A stretch of DNA of 64,000 nucleotides, from contig NZ_WHOS01000025.1 of the NCBI RefSeq assembly GCF_013340935.1, positions 1-64,000 of the forward strand, given 5' to 3'. Position 1 is the stretch's first letter, and every line of letters begins with the position of its first letter. Positions 36,268 through 43,386 of the stretch are shown here, piece by piece. The position numbers and the translations under genes were made by a program. The stretch comes from Azospirillum melinis. GTDB taxonomy: Bacteria; Pseudomonadota; Alphaproteobacteria; Azospirillales; Azospirillaceae. The notes below the pieces were generated by a model that was given only the letters and a program-made list of their open reading frames with translations, had not been told where the DNA came from and searched no databases.

Positions 36268-36424
36268 GCTGTCGGTCCCCGTCCTGCTGCCGTCGTCGAT
36301 GAAGATGCGGGGCGGAGTATGCAGGCTGGCGATGTGGCCTTCGGATGATAAGGACGGGGCGGATTTCGGGCGGGGTGCCCCTTATGCGACGGCGCATAGG
36401 GGGCGCATTGGGGGTGCATGGAGA

Positions 36425-36793
36425 TCAGGTCAGGTCGTCCAACTCCACGCGTAGCGCTTCGGCGATGCGCTTCAAGGCGTCCACCGAGCCCTTCCGCGTG
36501 CCGGCCTCGATCTGCGAGACGTAGGACTGCTTGAGGCCGGCGGCTTCGGCGAGCTGGGTCTGCGTCAGGCCGCGGTGGTCGCGGAACACCTTCACAGGAT
36601 GCTCTCCCTCCAGCAGTCGTGCCGCAACCTCGTCGGGAAAGGTTTCCGGTGAGGAATGCCGGTAGGCATCGTAAGCCTGGATCGCGGCGGCTTCGTCGGC
36701 CGCCTCCAGCAGGCGTTCATATTCGGCAATCGGCAGCACGGCGAAGGCGGCTTTGCCGTTGCCGTCGCGGATGATCTGCGCCGGGCTAGTCAT
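36425..36793 (-). CDS. Antitoxin with Xre-type helix-turn-helix
   Basis: This 122-residue protein has an N-terminal Phd/RelB-like segment (IIRDGNGKAAFAVLPIAEYERLLEAA) and a C-terminal HTH_3 domain (LTQTQLAEAAGLKQSYVSQIEAG, about residues 75-97). ATG 36793 overlaps the end of the toxin gene by 8 bp, so the two are translationally coupled. An upstream ATG at 36817 adds eight residues and is less likely. It would neutralise the toxin and repress the pair. Confidence 0.88.
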   Translation of the reverse strand: MTSPAQIIRDGNGKAAFAVLPIAEYERLLEAADEAAAIQAYDAYRHSSPETFPDEVAARLLEGEHPVKVFRDHRGLTQTQLAEAAGLKQSYVSQIEAGTRKGSVDALKRIAEALRVELDDLT

Positions 36794-37040
36794 AGATGCC
36801 TCCTCTCGGTCCAACATCGATCACGATCAACACCAAGACCCCATCCTCGATGTCGTAGACGACCCGCCAGTCTCCGACTCGCAGCCGGTAGCCGTCGCGG
36901 CCCTTGAGCTTCTTCACGTTTCGGGCTGTCGCCGGGTCTGCCGCCACGTCCTGCACTTTTTGACGGATCAGATCCGCGACGTTGCGCGGTATCCGGCGCA
37001 AAGCCTTCAAGGCCGCGGCAGTGTATCTGATCGTGTGCAT
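36786..37040 (-). CDS. RelE/ParE-family toxin
   Basis: This 84-residue protein shows the RelE fold pattern: an N-terminal strand and helix (MHTIRYTAAALKALRRIP), then LKGRDGYRLRVGDWRVVYDIEDGVLVLIVIDVGPRGGIY, containing the Arg-rich strand of ribosome-dependent mRNA interferases or gyrase-inhibiting ParE. The toxin gene comes first and overlaps the antitoxin by 8 bp, the order typical of higBA-like pairs. The target (ribosome or gyrase) cannot be decided. The pair probably stabilises the replicon. Confidence 0.9.
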   Translation of the reverse strand: MHTIRYTAAALKALRRIPRNVADLIRQKVQDVAADPATARNVKKLKGRDGYRLRVGDWRVVYDIEDGVLVLIVIDVGPRGGIYD

Positions 37041-37085
37041 GGCAGAATTATTGCTTTTTGTAATGTATATTGCAATGGCAAGCCG
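37041..37085 (-). promoter_or_regulatory. AT-rich promoter/operator of the toxin-antitoxin pair
   Basis: The 40 bp before the toxin start are far more AT-rich than their surroundings. They contain the palindrome ATTGCAAT (37069-37076) and a second ATTGC at 37050-37054. On the minus strand TTGCAA and AATAAT are 17 bp apart, a possible promoter that would give a nearly leaderless transcript. Confidence 0.5.
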
Positions 37086-37168
37086 GCAGAGATTGGCCCA
37101 TGTCCTCAGGCATCCCACCTGTTGGGGACGATCAAGCAAGCTGGAACTGTATGGTGCGAGGGGTTTGG

Positions 37169-38209
37169 ATGAGGGTGCCGGTCCATTACCGCTGGGGTCT
37201 CGCCGTCCTGGCCTTGCTGCCATCCACGGCATTCGCCGCCCCTCCCACCGGGGCGCCGGCGCTCGAGGTGCCGGTGCGCTGCCGGATCGGGGCGGACTGC
37301 TTCGTCCAGAATTACGTCGATGCCGATCCGGGGCCGGGGATGCGGGACTTCGCCTGCGGGCGGCTGACCTATGACGGGCACAAGGGGACCGATTTCCGGC
37401 TGCCCGATCTGGAGGCGATGCGGCGCGGGGTGGCGGTGGTGGCTGCCGCTCCCGGAACGGTGACGCGCGTGCGCGACGGGATGGACGACGTCAGCATCCG
37501 CCAGAGCGGCGGCGCGCCGGCCGGGCGCGAGGCCGGCAACGCGGTGGTGGTCGACCATGGCAATGGCTGGGAGACCCAGTACAGCCACCTGAAACGCGGC
37601 AGCATCGCGGTCAGGCCGGGCGACCGGGTGGAGGCCGGCACGTCGCTGGCCCAGGTCGGGCTGTCCGGCAACACCGAATTCCCCCATGTCGATTTCGGCA
37701 TCCGCCACGACGGCCGCACCCTAGACCCCTATACTGGCAAGGAGGTCGGGACCGCGGAGGCACCGGCCTGCAGCACCGATCAGGGCACCGCGCCGGTGCC
37801 GTCGGGCACGCTGTGGAGTGACGAGGCGCGCCGGACGCTCGCCTACCGGCCGAGCGCCGTGCTCGGCGCCGGTCTGGCGCCCGAGGCGCCGAAGGCGGAG
37901 GTGGCCCGGAACGGCGGTTATGGCGGCAGGCCACTGCCGGTGGACACGCCGGTGCTGGGTGTGTGGACGGAGCTGATGGGCGGACGCCAGGGCGACCGGG
38001 TGACGCTGGAGGTGACCGGCCCCGACGGCCGCCGCCTGTTCCGCAACGAGGGCGCGGTGCCGCGTCCGCTGGCTGTGCTGTTCTTCGGCACCGAGGTGAG
38101 GAAGCCCGTCCCCGGCCCCTGGGCGAGCGGCCCCTACCGGGTGACGGTGACGCTGCGCCATGGCGACGAAACGGTGTTGCGGGAGGAGCGGAGGGTCGAG
38201 CTGCGCTGA
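37169..38209 (+). CDS. Exported M23-type metallopeptidase with an atypical zinc site
   Basis: This 346-residue protein starts at ATG 37169 (GAGGGG upstream) with a Sec signal (VHYRWGLAVLALLPSTAFAA, cleavage near residue 24). The LytM/M23 domain shows HKGTDF (His71, Asp75) and YSHL (His140). The last motif reads PHVDFGI (His173, Asp175) instead of HxH, so one zinc ligand is Asp or the site is inactive. M23 enzymes cut peptidoglycan cross-links or serve as LytM-type amidase activators. The C-terminal 150 residues form a beta-rich domain with no assignment. It is divergent from the toxin-antitoxin pair. Confidence 0.85.
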   Translation: MRVPVHYRWGLAVLALLPSTAFAAPPTGAPALEVPVRCRIGADCFVQNYVDADPGPGMRDFACGRLTYDGHKGTDFRLPDLEAMRRGVAVVAAAPGTVTRVRDGMDDVSIRQSGGAPAGREAGNAVVVDHGNGWETQYSHLKRGSIAVRPGDRVEAGTSLAQVGLSGNTEFPHVDFGIRHDGRTLDPYTGKEVGTAEAPACSTDQGTAPVPSGTLWSDEARRTLAYRPSAVLGAGLAPEAPKAEVARNGGYGGRPLPVDTPVLGVWTELMGGRQGDRVTLEVTGPDGRRLFRNEGAVPRPLAVLFFGTEVRKPVPGPWASGPYRVTVTLRHGDETVLREERRVELR

Positions 38210-38255
38210 CCGGGTTGAGTGAAGCTCTGCCGAAACAACGCAAAGGATAGGGCAA

Positions 38256-38398
38256 GTGACAACTGTGGCGGCGCGACCATTTGTCACGAAATGAACACCG
38301 CGTTTTCGTACGAAAGGGTATCTCCGAAAGGATAAGGCTACCTCCTTATTAAGTGTTTCTGCCGTGAGATTGCCTGGTATCGGCAAGGCAATCCGGCA
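38256..38398 (+). promoter_or_regulatory. Palindrome-rich leader of the beta-helix gene, with SD-masking hairpin
   Basis: This leader holds GTGACAA/TTGTCAC (38256-38262 with 38281-38287), the 12-bp palindrome TTTCGTACGAAA (38304-38315), the hairpin ATAAGG/CCTTAT (38332-38349), and GATTGCC/GGCAATC (38368-38374 with 38387-38393). The last stem covers the AAGG ribosome-binding site (38385-38388) of the gene starting at 38399. Confidence 0.55.
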
Positions 38399-41014
38399 AT
38401 GACAGACACTCAGCAGGCTTTCTACGTCGCGACCAACGGCAACGATTCCTGGTCGGGGCGTTTGGCGGCACCCAACGCCGACGGCACCGACGGTCCCTTC
38501 GCCACGCTGGAACGCGCGCAGAGCGCGATGCGGGCGACCGGTATCCGCGACACCTATGTGCGCGGCGGCACCTATGCCATGGCGCGCACGGTGACGCTGA
38601 CCGCGGCCGACAACGGCGTGCGGATCATGGCCTTTCCGGGCGAGACGCCTGTCTTCAGCGGCGGCGAGCGGGTCGGCGGCTTCACCGCCATCGGCGGCGG
38701 GCTCTATGCCGCGGCAACGTCTGCGACTGGGCTCGACCTCTCCATCGGCGGGGTGCGGCAGAAGGTGGCGCAGACCGGCGACTGGAACGCCGGAGACGCC
38801 AAGTCCGGCTGGTCGGTGCTGGAGGCGGCGGCCGGCGGCGCCAGCAGGACCAGCCTGCGCATCGGCGCCGGCGACGGGGCGATGGCGGCGGTTCTGGCCG
38901 CCGGGGTACAGCCCGGCACGATGGTCCAGACCTTCGACACCGAGCGGCTGTCCGACAACATCGTCGGCGTCGCCTCCATCGATGCCGGAAGCCGGACCGT
39001 CAATTTCACGCAAGCGGCGAAATACGCCCTGCGCAGCGGCGGCACCTACCGCCTGCTGAACGACGACGCCTTCATCCGCGATGCCGGCGAATTCGCCTGG
39101 AGCGCCGAGACCGGCCGGCTGGTGGTGAAGCCGCAGGATCCCGGCGCCCTGTTGAGCCAGGGTGCCGTGGTGGCGCGGCTGGGCACGCTCATCTCGCTGA
39201 ACGGGGCGAGCGGCGTCACCCTCCAGGGGCTGACCTTCGCCGACACGAGCTGGGACGGCTCGGCCCTGACGCTGACCAATGCGAACGCCAACAGCATCGC
39301 CGGCAACCGCTTCGTCAATGTCGGCACCGGGATGACGCTGACCGGATCGTCGGCCAACGCCATCGAAGCGAACCGGATGGAGCATCTGGGGGCCGGCGGC
39401 ATCAAGGTCACCTACGGCAGCAACGGCAACCGCATCGGCGCCAACAGCATGGACGGCATCGGCGAGGTGCTGAAGGACGTCGCCGGTATCCAGCTCTACG
39501 GCACCAGCGGCACGCTGATCTCCGGCAACGACATCCGCAACAGCACGCGCTACGGCATCTCGATCAAGAACTGGGACGGCGCCACCGTCAACACCGACAC
39601 GGTGGTGGAGTACAATCGTCTCTACAACACGATGACCGAGACCGCCGACGGCGGCGCCATCGAGATGCTGGGCCGGTCCAACGTCGACACCCGCACGATC
39701 ATCCGCGGCAACGACATCCGCAATGTCGGCGGATTGGCGACCGACGGGTCGGGCTGGCTCGACCGCCAGAAGAGCTTCGGCATCTATCTGGACGACATGG
39801 CCAACGGCGTCACCGTCCAGGACAATTTCATCCAGAACACCGGCTGGGCCAGCGTCTTCATCCATGGCGGCGATTCCAACACCGTCACCAACAACTTCGC
39901 CACCCTGTCCAACCCGCGCGAGCGCTTCATCCGGCTGGAATGGGTGCCGAGCGCCGGCACCATCGGGCTGCTCAGCAACAACCGGGTGACCGGCAACGTC
40001 ATTTCCTCCTCGACCGGCGTGGATTACTGGGAGTTCTGGACCCCCGGCTCCTACACCGTCAGCGGCAACCTCGTGCAGGGCATCCGCGGGCTGAACGGCG
40101 GCGACACGGTGTCGTCGGGACTGTTCGCCAACCCGGCGGCCGGCGATTTCCGGCTGGGCAGCGGGGTGGCTGCGGCCCTCGGTCTTTCTCTGGGAATCCA
40201 TGACCTGGATTGGGGCCGGATGGGCTTCGCTCCCCTGACGGTGCCGGGGATCCCCAGCCCCGGCGCCGGTGGGGGGGCTGGGAGCGGCACCGCCCCGGCG
40301 ACCGGCACGGGCAACACCCCCGCCGCCGCGGCCGGGCCGGCCTTCTCGCCGCTGGCCTACATCGCCTCCTATGCCGACCTGTCGGCGGCCTTCGGCGCCA
40401 ACGCCGCCGCCGGTGCGGCGCATTACGCGGCCAGCGGGCGGGCGGAAGGCCGGACCGTGAGTTTCGACCCGCTGGCCTACATCGCCTCCTACGGCGACCT
40501 GTCGGCGATCTTCGGTGCCAACGGCGATGCCGGAGCCGCCCATTACATCGGCAGCGGCCGGGCGGAGGGGCGAGCCGTGAGTTTCGATCCGCTGGCCTAC
40601 ATCGCCTCCTATGGCGACCTGACGGCTGCGCTCGGCACCGACCGGACGGCGGCGGCGATGCATTACATCGGCAGCGGCCGGGCGGAGGGGCGGACGGTCA
40701 GCTTCAACCCGCTCTCCTATCTGGCGGCCAACCCCGACCTCGCCGCCGCCTTCGGCACCGACACCACCCGGGCCGATCTGCATTACCTCGGCAGCGGCCG
40801 GGCGGAGGGGCGCAGCACCGGCTTCGACGCCTCTGCCTATCTGGCGGCCAACGCCGACGTGGCGGCGGCCACCGGCGGCGACCTGACGGCGGCGATGCGG
40901 CACTACATCCTGAACGGCCGGCTGGAAGGCCGGGCGCTTAGCCCTGCCCCCGCGCGCGCGGCGGGGGGCCTGTTGCCGGACAGCGCCGTGCTGGCCGCCG
41001 CCGGAATGGGGTGA
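38399..41014 (+). CDS. Right-handed beta-helix protein with five C-terminal YIASY repeats
   Basis: This 871-residue protein has no signal peptide. Residues about 5-600 are a parallel beta-helix of the pectate-lyase-like type (opening YVATNGNDSWSG, then repeated turns such as GNDIRNSTRYGISIKNW and NGVTVQDNFIQNTGW). Such helices occur in polysaccharide lyases and epimerases. A specific catalytic motif is not clear. After a Gly/Ala/Pro linker (about 620-645), residues about 649-848 hold five 40-residue repeats shared with the RTX proteins. It is probably secreted by the type I system and acts on or binds the surface glycan. Confidence 0.87.
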   Translation: MTDTQQAFYVATNGNDSWSGRLAAPNADGTDGPFATLERAQSAMRATGIRDTYVRGGTYAMARTVTLTAADNGVRIMAFPGETPVFSGGERVGGFTAIGGGLYAAATSATGLDLSIGGVRQKVAQTGDWNAGDAKSGWSVLEAAAGGASRTSLRIGAGDGAMAAVLAAGVQPGTMVQTFDTERLSDNIVGVASIDAGSRTVNFTQAAKYALRSGGTYRLLNDDAFIRDAGEFAWSAETGRLVVKPQDPGALLSQGAVVARLGTLISLNGASGVTLQGLTFADTSWDGSALTLTNANANSIAGNRFVNVGTGMTLTGSSANAIEANRMEHLGAGGIKVTYGSNGNRIGANSMDGIGEVLKDVAGIQLYGTSGTLISGNDIRNSTRYGISIKNWDGATVNTDTVVEYNRLYNTMTETADGGAIEMLGRSNVDTRTIIRGNDIRNVGGLATDGSGWLDRQKSFGIYLDDMANGVTVQDNFIQNTGWASVFIHGGDSNTVTNNFATLSNPRERFIRLEWVPSAGTIGLLSNNRVTGNVISSSTGVDYWEFWTPGSYTVSGNLVQGIRGLNGGDTVSSGLFANPAAGDFRLGSGVAAALGLSLGIHDLDWGRMGFAPLTVPGIPSPGAGGGAGSGTAPATGTGNTPAAAAGPAFSPLAYIASYADLSAAFGANAAAGAAHYAASGRAEGRTVSFDPLAYIASYGDLSAIFGANGDAGAAHYIGSGRAEGRAVSFDPLAYIASYGDLTAALGTDRTAAAMHYIGSGRAEGRTVSFNPLSYLAANPDLAAAFGTDTTRADLHYLGSGRAEGRSTGFDASAYLAANADVAAATGGDLTAAMRHYILNGRLEGRALSPAPARAAGGLLPDSAVLAAAGMG
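40343..40942 (+). repeat. Five tandem 120-bp coding repeats (YIASYxDL module)
   Basis: The period is exactly 120 bp. Units 1-3 are nearly identical (ctacatcgcctcctay...) and units 4-5 diverge towards the YLAANPDL form seen in the first RTX protein. The array encodes the C-terminus of the beta-helix protein. Confidence 0.9.
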
Positions 41015-41040
41015 GCATGCACGACATCATGGATTCGGGG

Positions 41041-41064
41041 CGCCCTTCGACCGAGAGGGGCGTT
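41041..41064 (+). terminator. Weak hairpin after the beta-helix gene
   Basis: CGCCC (41041-41045) pairs with GGGCG (41058-41062), followed by TTT. The stem is short with a 12-nt loop, so it is a doubtful terminator. Confidence 0.35.
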
Positions 41065-41099
41065 TACCTCAGATTGCAGTAATTAATAATTTTTTAGCC

Positions 41100-41148
41100 G
41101 ATAACGACGTTATCCTTCCACGGACACATCCTTTCGTGGGGGGATAAC
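41100..41148 (+). promoter_or_regulatory. Mutually exclusive hairpins masking a start site (possible RNA switch)
   Basis: The segment 41109-41122 (GTTATCCTTCCACG) can pair over all 14 positions, two of them G-U, with 41135-41148 (CGTGGGGGGATAAC), enclosing a 12-nt loop. The right arm contains the G-rich ribosome-binding site and ends at the base before ATG 41149. A competing hairpin, GATAAC-GAC-GTTATC (41100-41114), uses the first six bases of the left arm, so the two structures exclude each other. Confidence 0.6.
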
Positions 41149-42117
41149 ATGGTTGCCAAGGCTATACAGGAAGGCGCCATGTCGCCGCTCTCGCTGCTGA
41201 CGAAGCTGAAGTCGGCACCGCCTTCCGCGCCTCCTCCTGCTCCATCCTCCTCTCCCGCATCCTCCAAGACCGCGTCGCCGGCCTCGCCCCAGACCAAGAC
41301 TGCGGGCGATACGGTGTCGCTGTCGGCACAGGCGATCTCGAAGATGACCGGGGCAGCCGACGCTCCGGGAGGTCCGTCCGCACCGCCGGTCCAGTTGAAG
41401 ATCCCAGGCGAGCTCACTTTCGCGGACTTCAAGGCGATGAGCGCGCGCATGGAGAAGGTCATGGATTATCATCTGGCGAGAGGAGACTTCATCCGACAAA
41501 GCATGCAGTCTCTGCGCAGCCAGTTCGGCTTCGAGGAGGAGGGCGAAAGCACCGGCAACGTCTCGTTGAGTGGCGAGATCGGCAAGGTCGTCGAGCGGCA
41601 GGCGGTGTCGCGGGGCATCGCCATGCCGGAGAAATCGCAGGAGGTGAAGGACTGGGAAGCCGAGCGTCGGTCGGACACGTCGGTACCCCCGGAAGGCTGG
41701 GACAAATCCTCCCTGATCACGCTGTTCCTGCCGGGATCCCAGGGAACCGACGACAAGCAGGTCGAGATCTGGCTGGACAACCGGGCCTTCGACAAGCTGG
41801 GGAAGATGTCGGCCGACGAGGTCAAGGCCGGTCTGGTCGACATGCTGAACGGTCCCGATGCCGCGGCATCGCAGGCGGCGGTGGACAATGGTGCGTTCGG
41901 CGCCGCGATGCGGGTGGACAGCGAGCACCATCCGGAATTCCAGAAGTCCAAGGCTCGGCTCGGCTTCTTCGATCCCGAGCAGGGGACGAGCGCCCAGCCC
42001 TGGCTGATGATCCAGTCGAGAAGCGAGCCGGGCTATGTCCAGGAGAATGCCGGCAAGCTGGTCGATACGGTCATGTCGATCCTCAAGGAAGGGGCGGCCG
42101 GGCGCACGGCCGGCTGA
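41149..42117 (+). CDS. Hypothetical protein with Pro/Ser-rich N-terminus (322 aa)
   Basis: The protein has a low-complexity Pro/Ser/Ala N-terminus (residues 20-50), a short DTVSLSAQA motif of the kind seen near the ends of flagellar and hook-related proteins, and a mixed alpha/beta region (about 85-315) with no recognised family. No signal peptide or membrane helix is seen. GGGGGG lies 5 nt before the ATG, inside the predicted leader hairpin. A type I or other non-Sec export route is possible. It has no clear operon partner. Confidence 0.75.
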   Translation: MVAKAIQEGAMSPLSLLTKLKSAPPSAPPPAPSSSPASSKTASPASPQTKTAGDTVSLSAQAISKMTGAADAPGGPSAPPVQLKIPGELTFADFKAMSARMEKVMDYHLARGDFIRQSMQSLRSQFGFEEEGESTGNVSLSGEIGKVVERQAVSRGIAMPEKSQEVKDWEAERRSDTSVPPEGWDKSSLITLFLPGSQGTDDKQVEIWLDNRAFDKLGKMSADEVKAGLVDMLNGPDAAASQAAVDNGAFGAAMRVDSEHHPEFQKSKARLGFFDPEQGTSAQPWLMIQSRSEPGYVQENAGKLVDTVMSILKEGAAGRTAG

Positions 42118-42119
42118 CG

Positions 42120-42149
42120 CCCTCTCCCGCCTGCCCCCTCTCCCGCCTG
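42120..42149. repeat. 14-bp direct repeat CCCTCTCCCGCCTG, two copies
   Basis: Copies at 42120-42133 and 42136-42149 are identical and lie in the short gap between two plus-strand genes. They probably arose by a local duplication. Confidence 0.6.
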
Positions 42150-42168
42150 ACCGGGTGACAAGCCGGAC

Positions 42169-43386
42169 GTGAGCCGTTACAACGGCCCGTTCGGCGCCGC
42201 TGTCCCGCGGCACCCGGATTTCCATGCGGGGATGATGGCCCAGGCTCTTCTCGACACCCCCTTCGCCCAATCGGCGAAGCCCGGTTCCGGCCCTGCCCCC
42301 GGTCCGGCCCAGCCCAGCCCAGGCCTGCCCAGTCCGGGGAAGCCGGCCGGACGGCGGTGGCCGGTGCTGGTCAAGCTGGCGGTGACGGTCGCGGTGCTGG
42401 GAGCGCTCGCCGCCGGGGCCGACTGGTCCGGCATCGCCGCGCGCCTGTCGGCCGCCGATCCCCTGCTGTTCGCCGCCGGTTTCGCCGTGAAGGCGCTGAC
42501 CCTCCCCTTCGCCTCGCAGCGGTGGCGGTCGGTCGGCCGCGCCGCCGGATTCTCGCTGACCCGCTGGACCGCCTTCCGCCTGCAGATGGCCAGCGGATTC
42601 CTCGGCCAGATCCTGCCGGGGTCGGTCGGGGCCGACCTGCTGCGCGGCTGGTTCACCTGGCGGCTCGGCCATCCCGCCGGTCCGGTGATGCTGGCCCTGC
42701 TGGTCGACCGGCTGATGGCCCTGCTGGGGGTGGTGCTGATCGGGCTGGTCGGGCTGCCGCATCTGGCCGCGGTGGCGCCGCCCGCCGTCGCCGCCACCGT
42801 GCTGGCCGGGGCGCTGGTGCTGGCCGTCGCCATGGGGCTTCTGCTGCTGGCCGGGCGCATCCCGCGCGACCGGCTCCCCGTTCCGAAGCGGCTGCGCGAC
42901 GGAGCGCTGGGGCGGACGGTGTGGACCGCCGTGGCGCAGCTGCGCGCCATGGGCGGCAACCCGGCCGCCTGGGCGGCGCTGGGCCACAGCATCGGCGTCC
43001 ACCTCGCCACCATCGGCGCCACCATCCTGTTCGCCCGCTCCGTCGGGCTGCCGGTCGGCTGGCTCGACGGGCTGGCCATCGTGCCGGCCGCCATCGTCGC
43101 CGCAGCATTGCCCGTCTCGCTAGGCGGCTGGGGCGTGCGCGAGGGCGCGATGGTCGCCGGTTTCGCGCTGCTCGGCTTCAATGCCGATGCGGCCCTTCTG
43201 GTCTCGCTGCTGATCGGACTGTCGATTGCCGTCCTGTCGCTGCCCGGCGGCGTCTTCTGGCTGCTGCTGCGCAACGAGACCGCCGTCCAGACCGCTGCCC
43301 AGACATCGGCCCAGACGGCTGACCAGACGTCCCTTCAGACCGCTCCCGGCGGGGCTGAGGCCTTTCCCACGGATTTTTCGCGATGA
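42169..43386 (+). CDS. Integral membrane protein of the LPG-synthase/YbhN flippase-like family
   Basis: This 405-residue protein (GTG start; an internal ATG at 42232 is possible) has a Pro-rich N-terminus, then about eight hydrophobic helices. It has the family's features ALTLPFASQRWRSVGRAAG, GFLGQILPGSVGADLLRGW and LGGWGVREGAMV. This domain occurs in MprF lysyl-PG synthases and in stand-alone putative lipid or glycolipid flippases. The stop overlaps the next gene by 4 bp (ATGA), so it is coupled to the methyltransferase-glycosyltransferase and may flip its lipid-linked product. Confidence 0.85.
   Translation: MSRYNGPFGAAVPRHPDFHAGMMAQALLDTPFAQSAKPGSGPAPGPAQPSPGLPSPGKPAGRRWPVLVKLAVTVAVLGALAAGADWSGIAARLSAADPLLFAAGFAVKALTLPFASQRWRSVGRAAGFSLTRWTAFRLQMASGFLGQILPGSVGADLLRGWFTWRLGHPAGPVMLALLVDRLMALLGVVLIGLVGLPHLAAVAPPAVAATVLAGALVLAVAMGLLLLAGRIPRDRLPVPKRLRDGALGRTVWTAVAQLRAMGGNPAAWAALGHSIGVHLATIGATILFARSVGLPVGWLDGLAIVPAAIVAAALPVSLGGWGVREGAMVAGFALLGFNADAALLVSLLIGLSIAVLSLPGGVFWLLLRNETAVQTAAQTSAQTADQTSLQTAPGGAEAFPTDFSR

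Noticed and set aside
40343..40942. Exact 120-bp periodicity considered as a satellite or mobile repeat
   Set aside because: The reading frame is continuous and the units encode a conserved 40-residue protein module, so it is a coding repeat.
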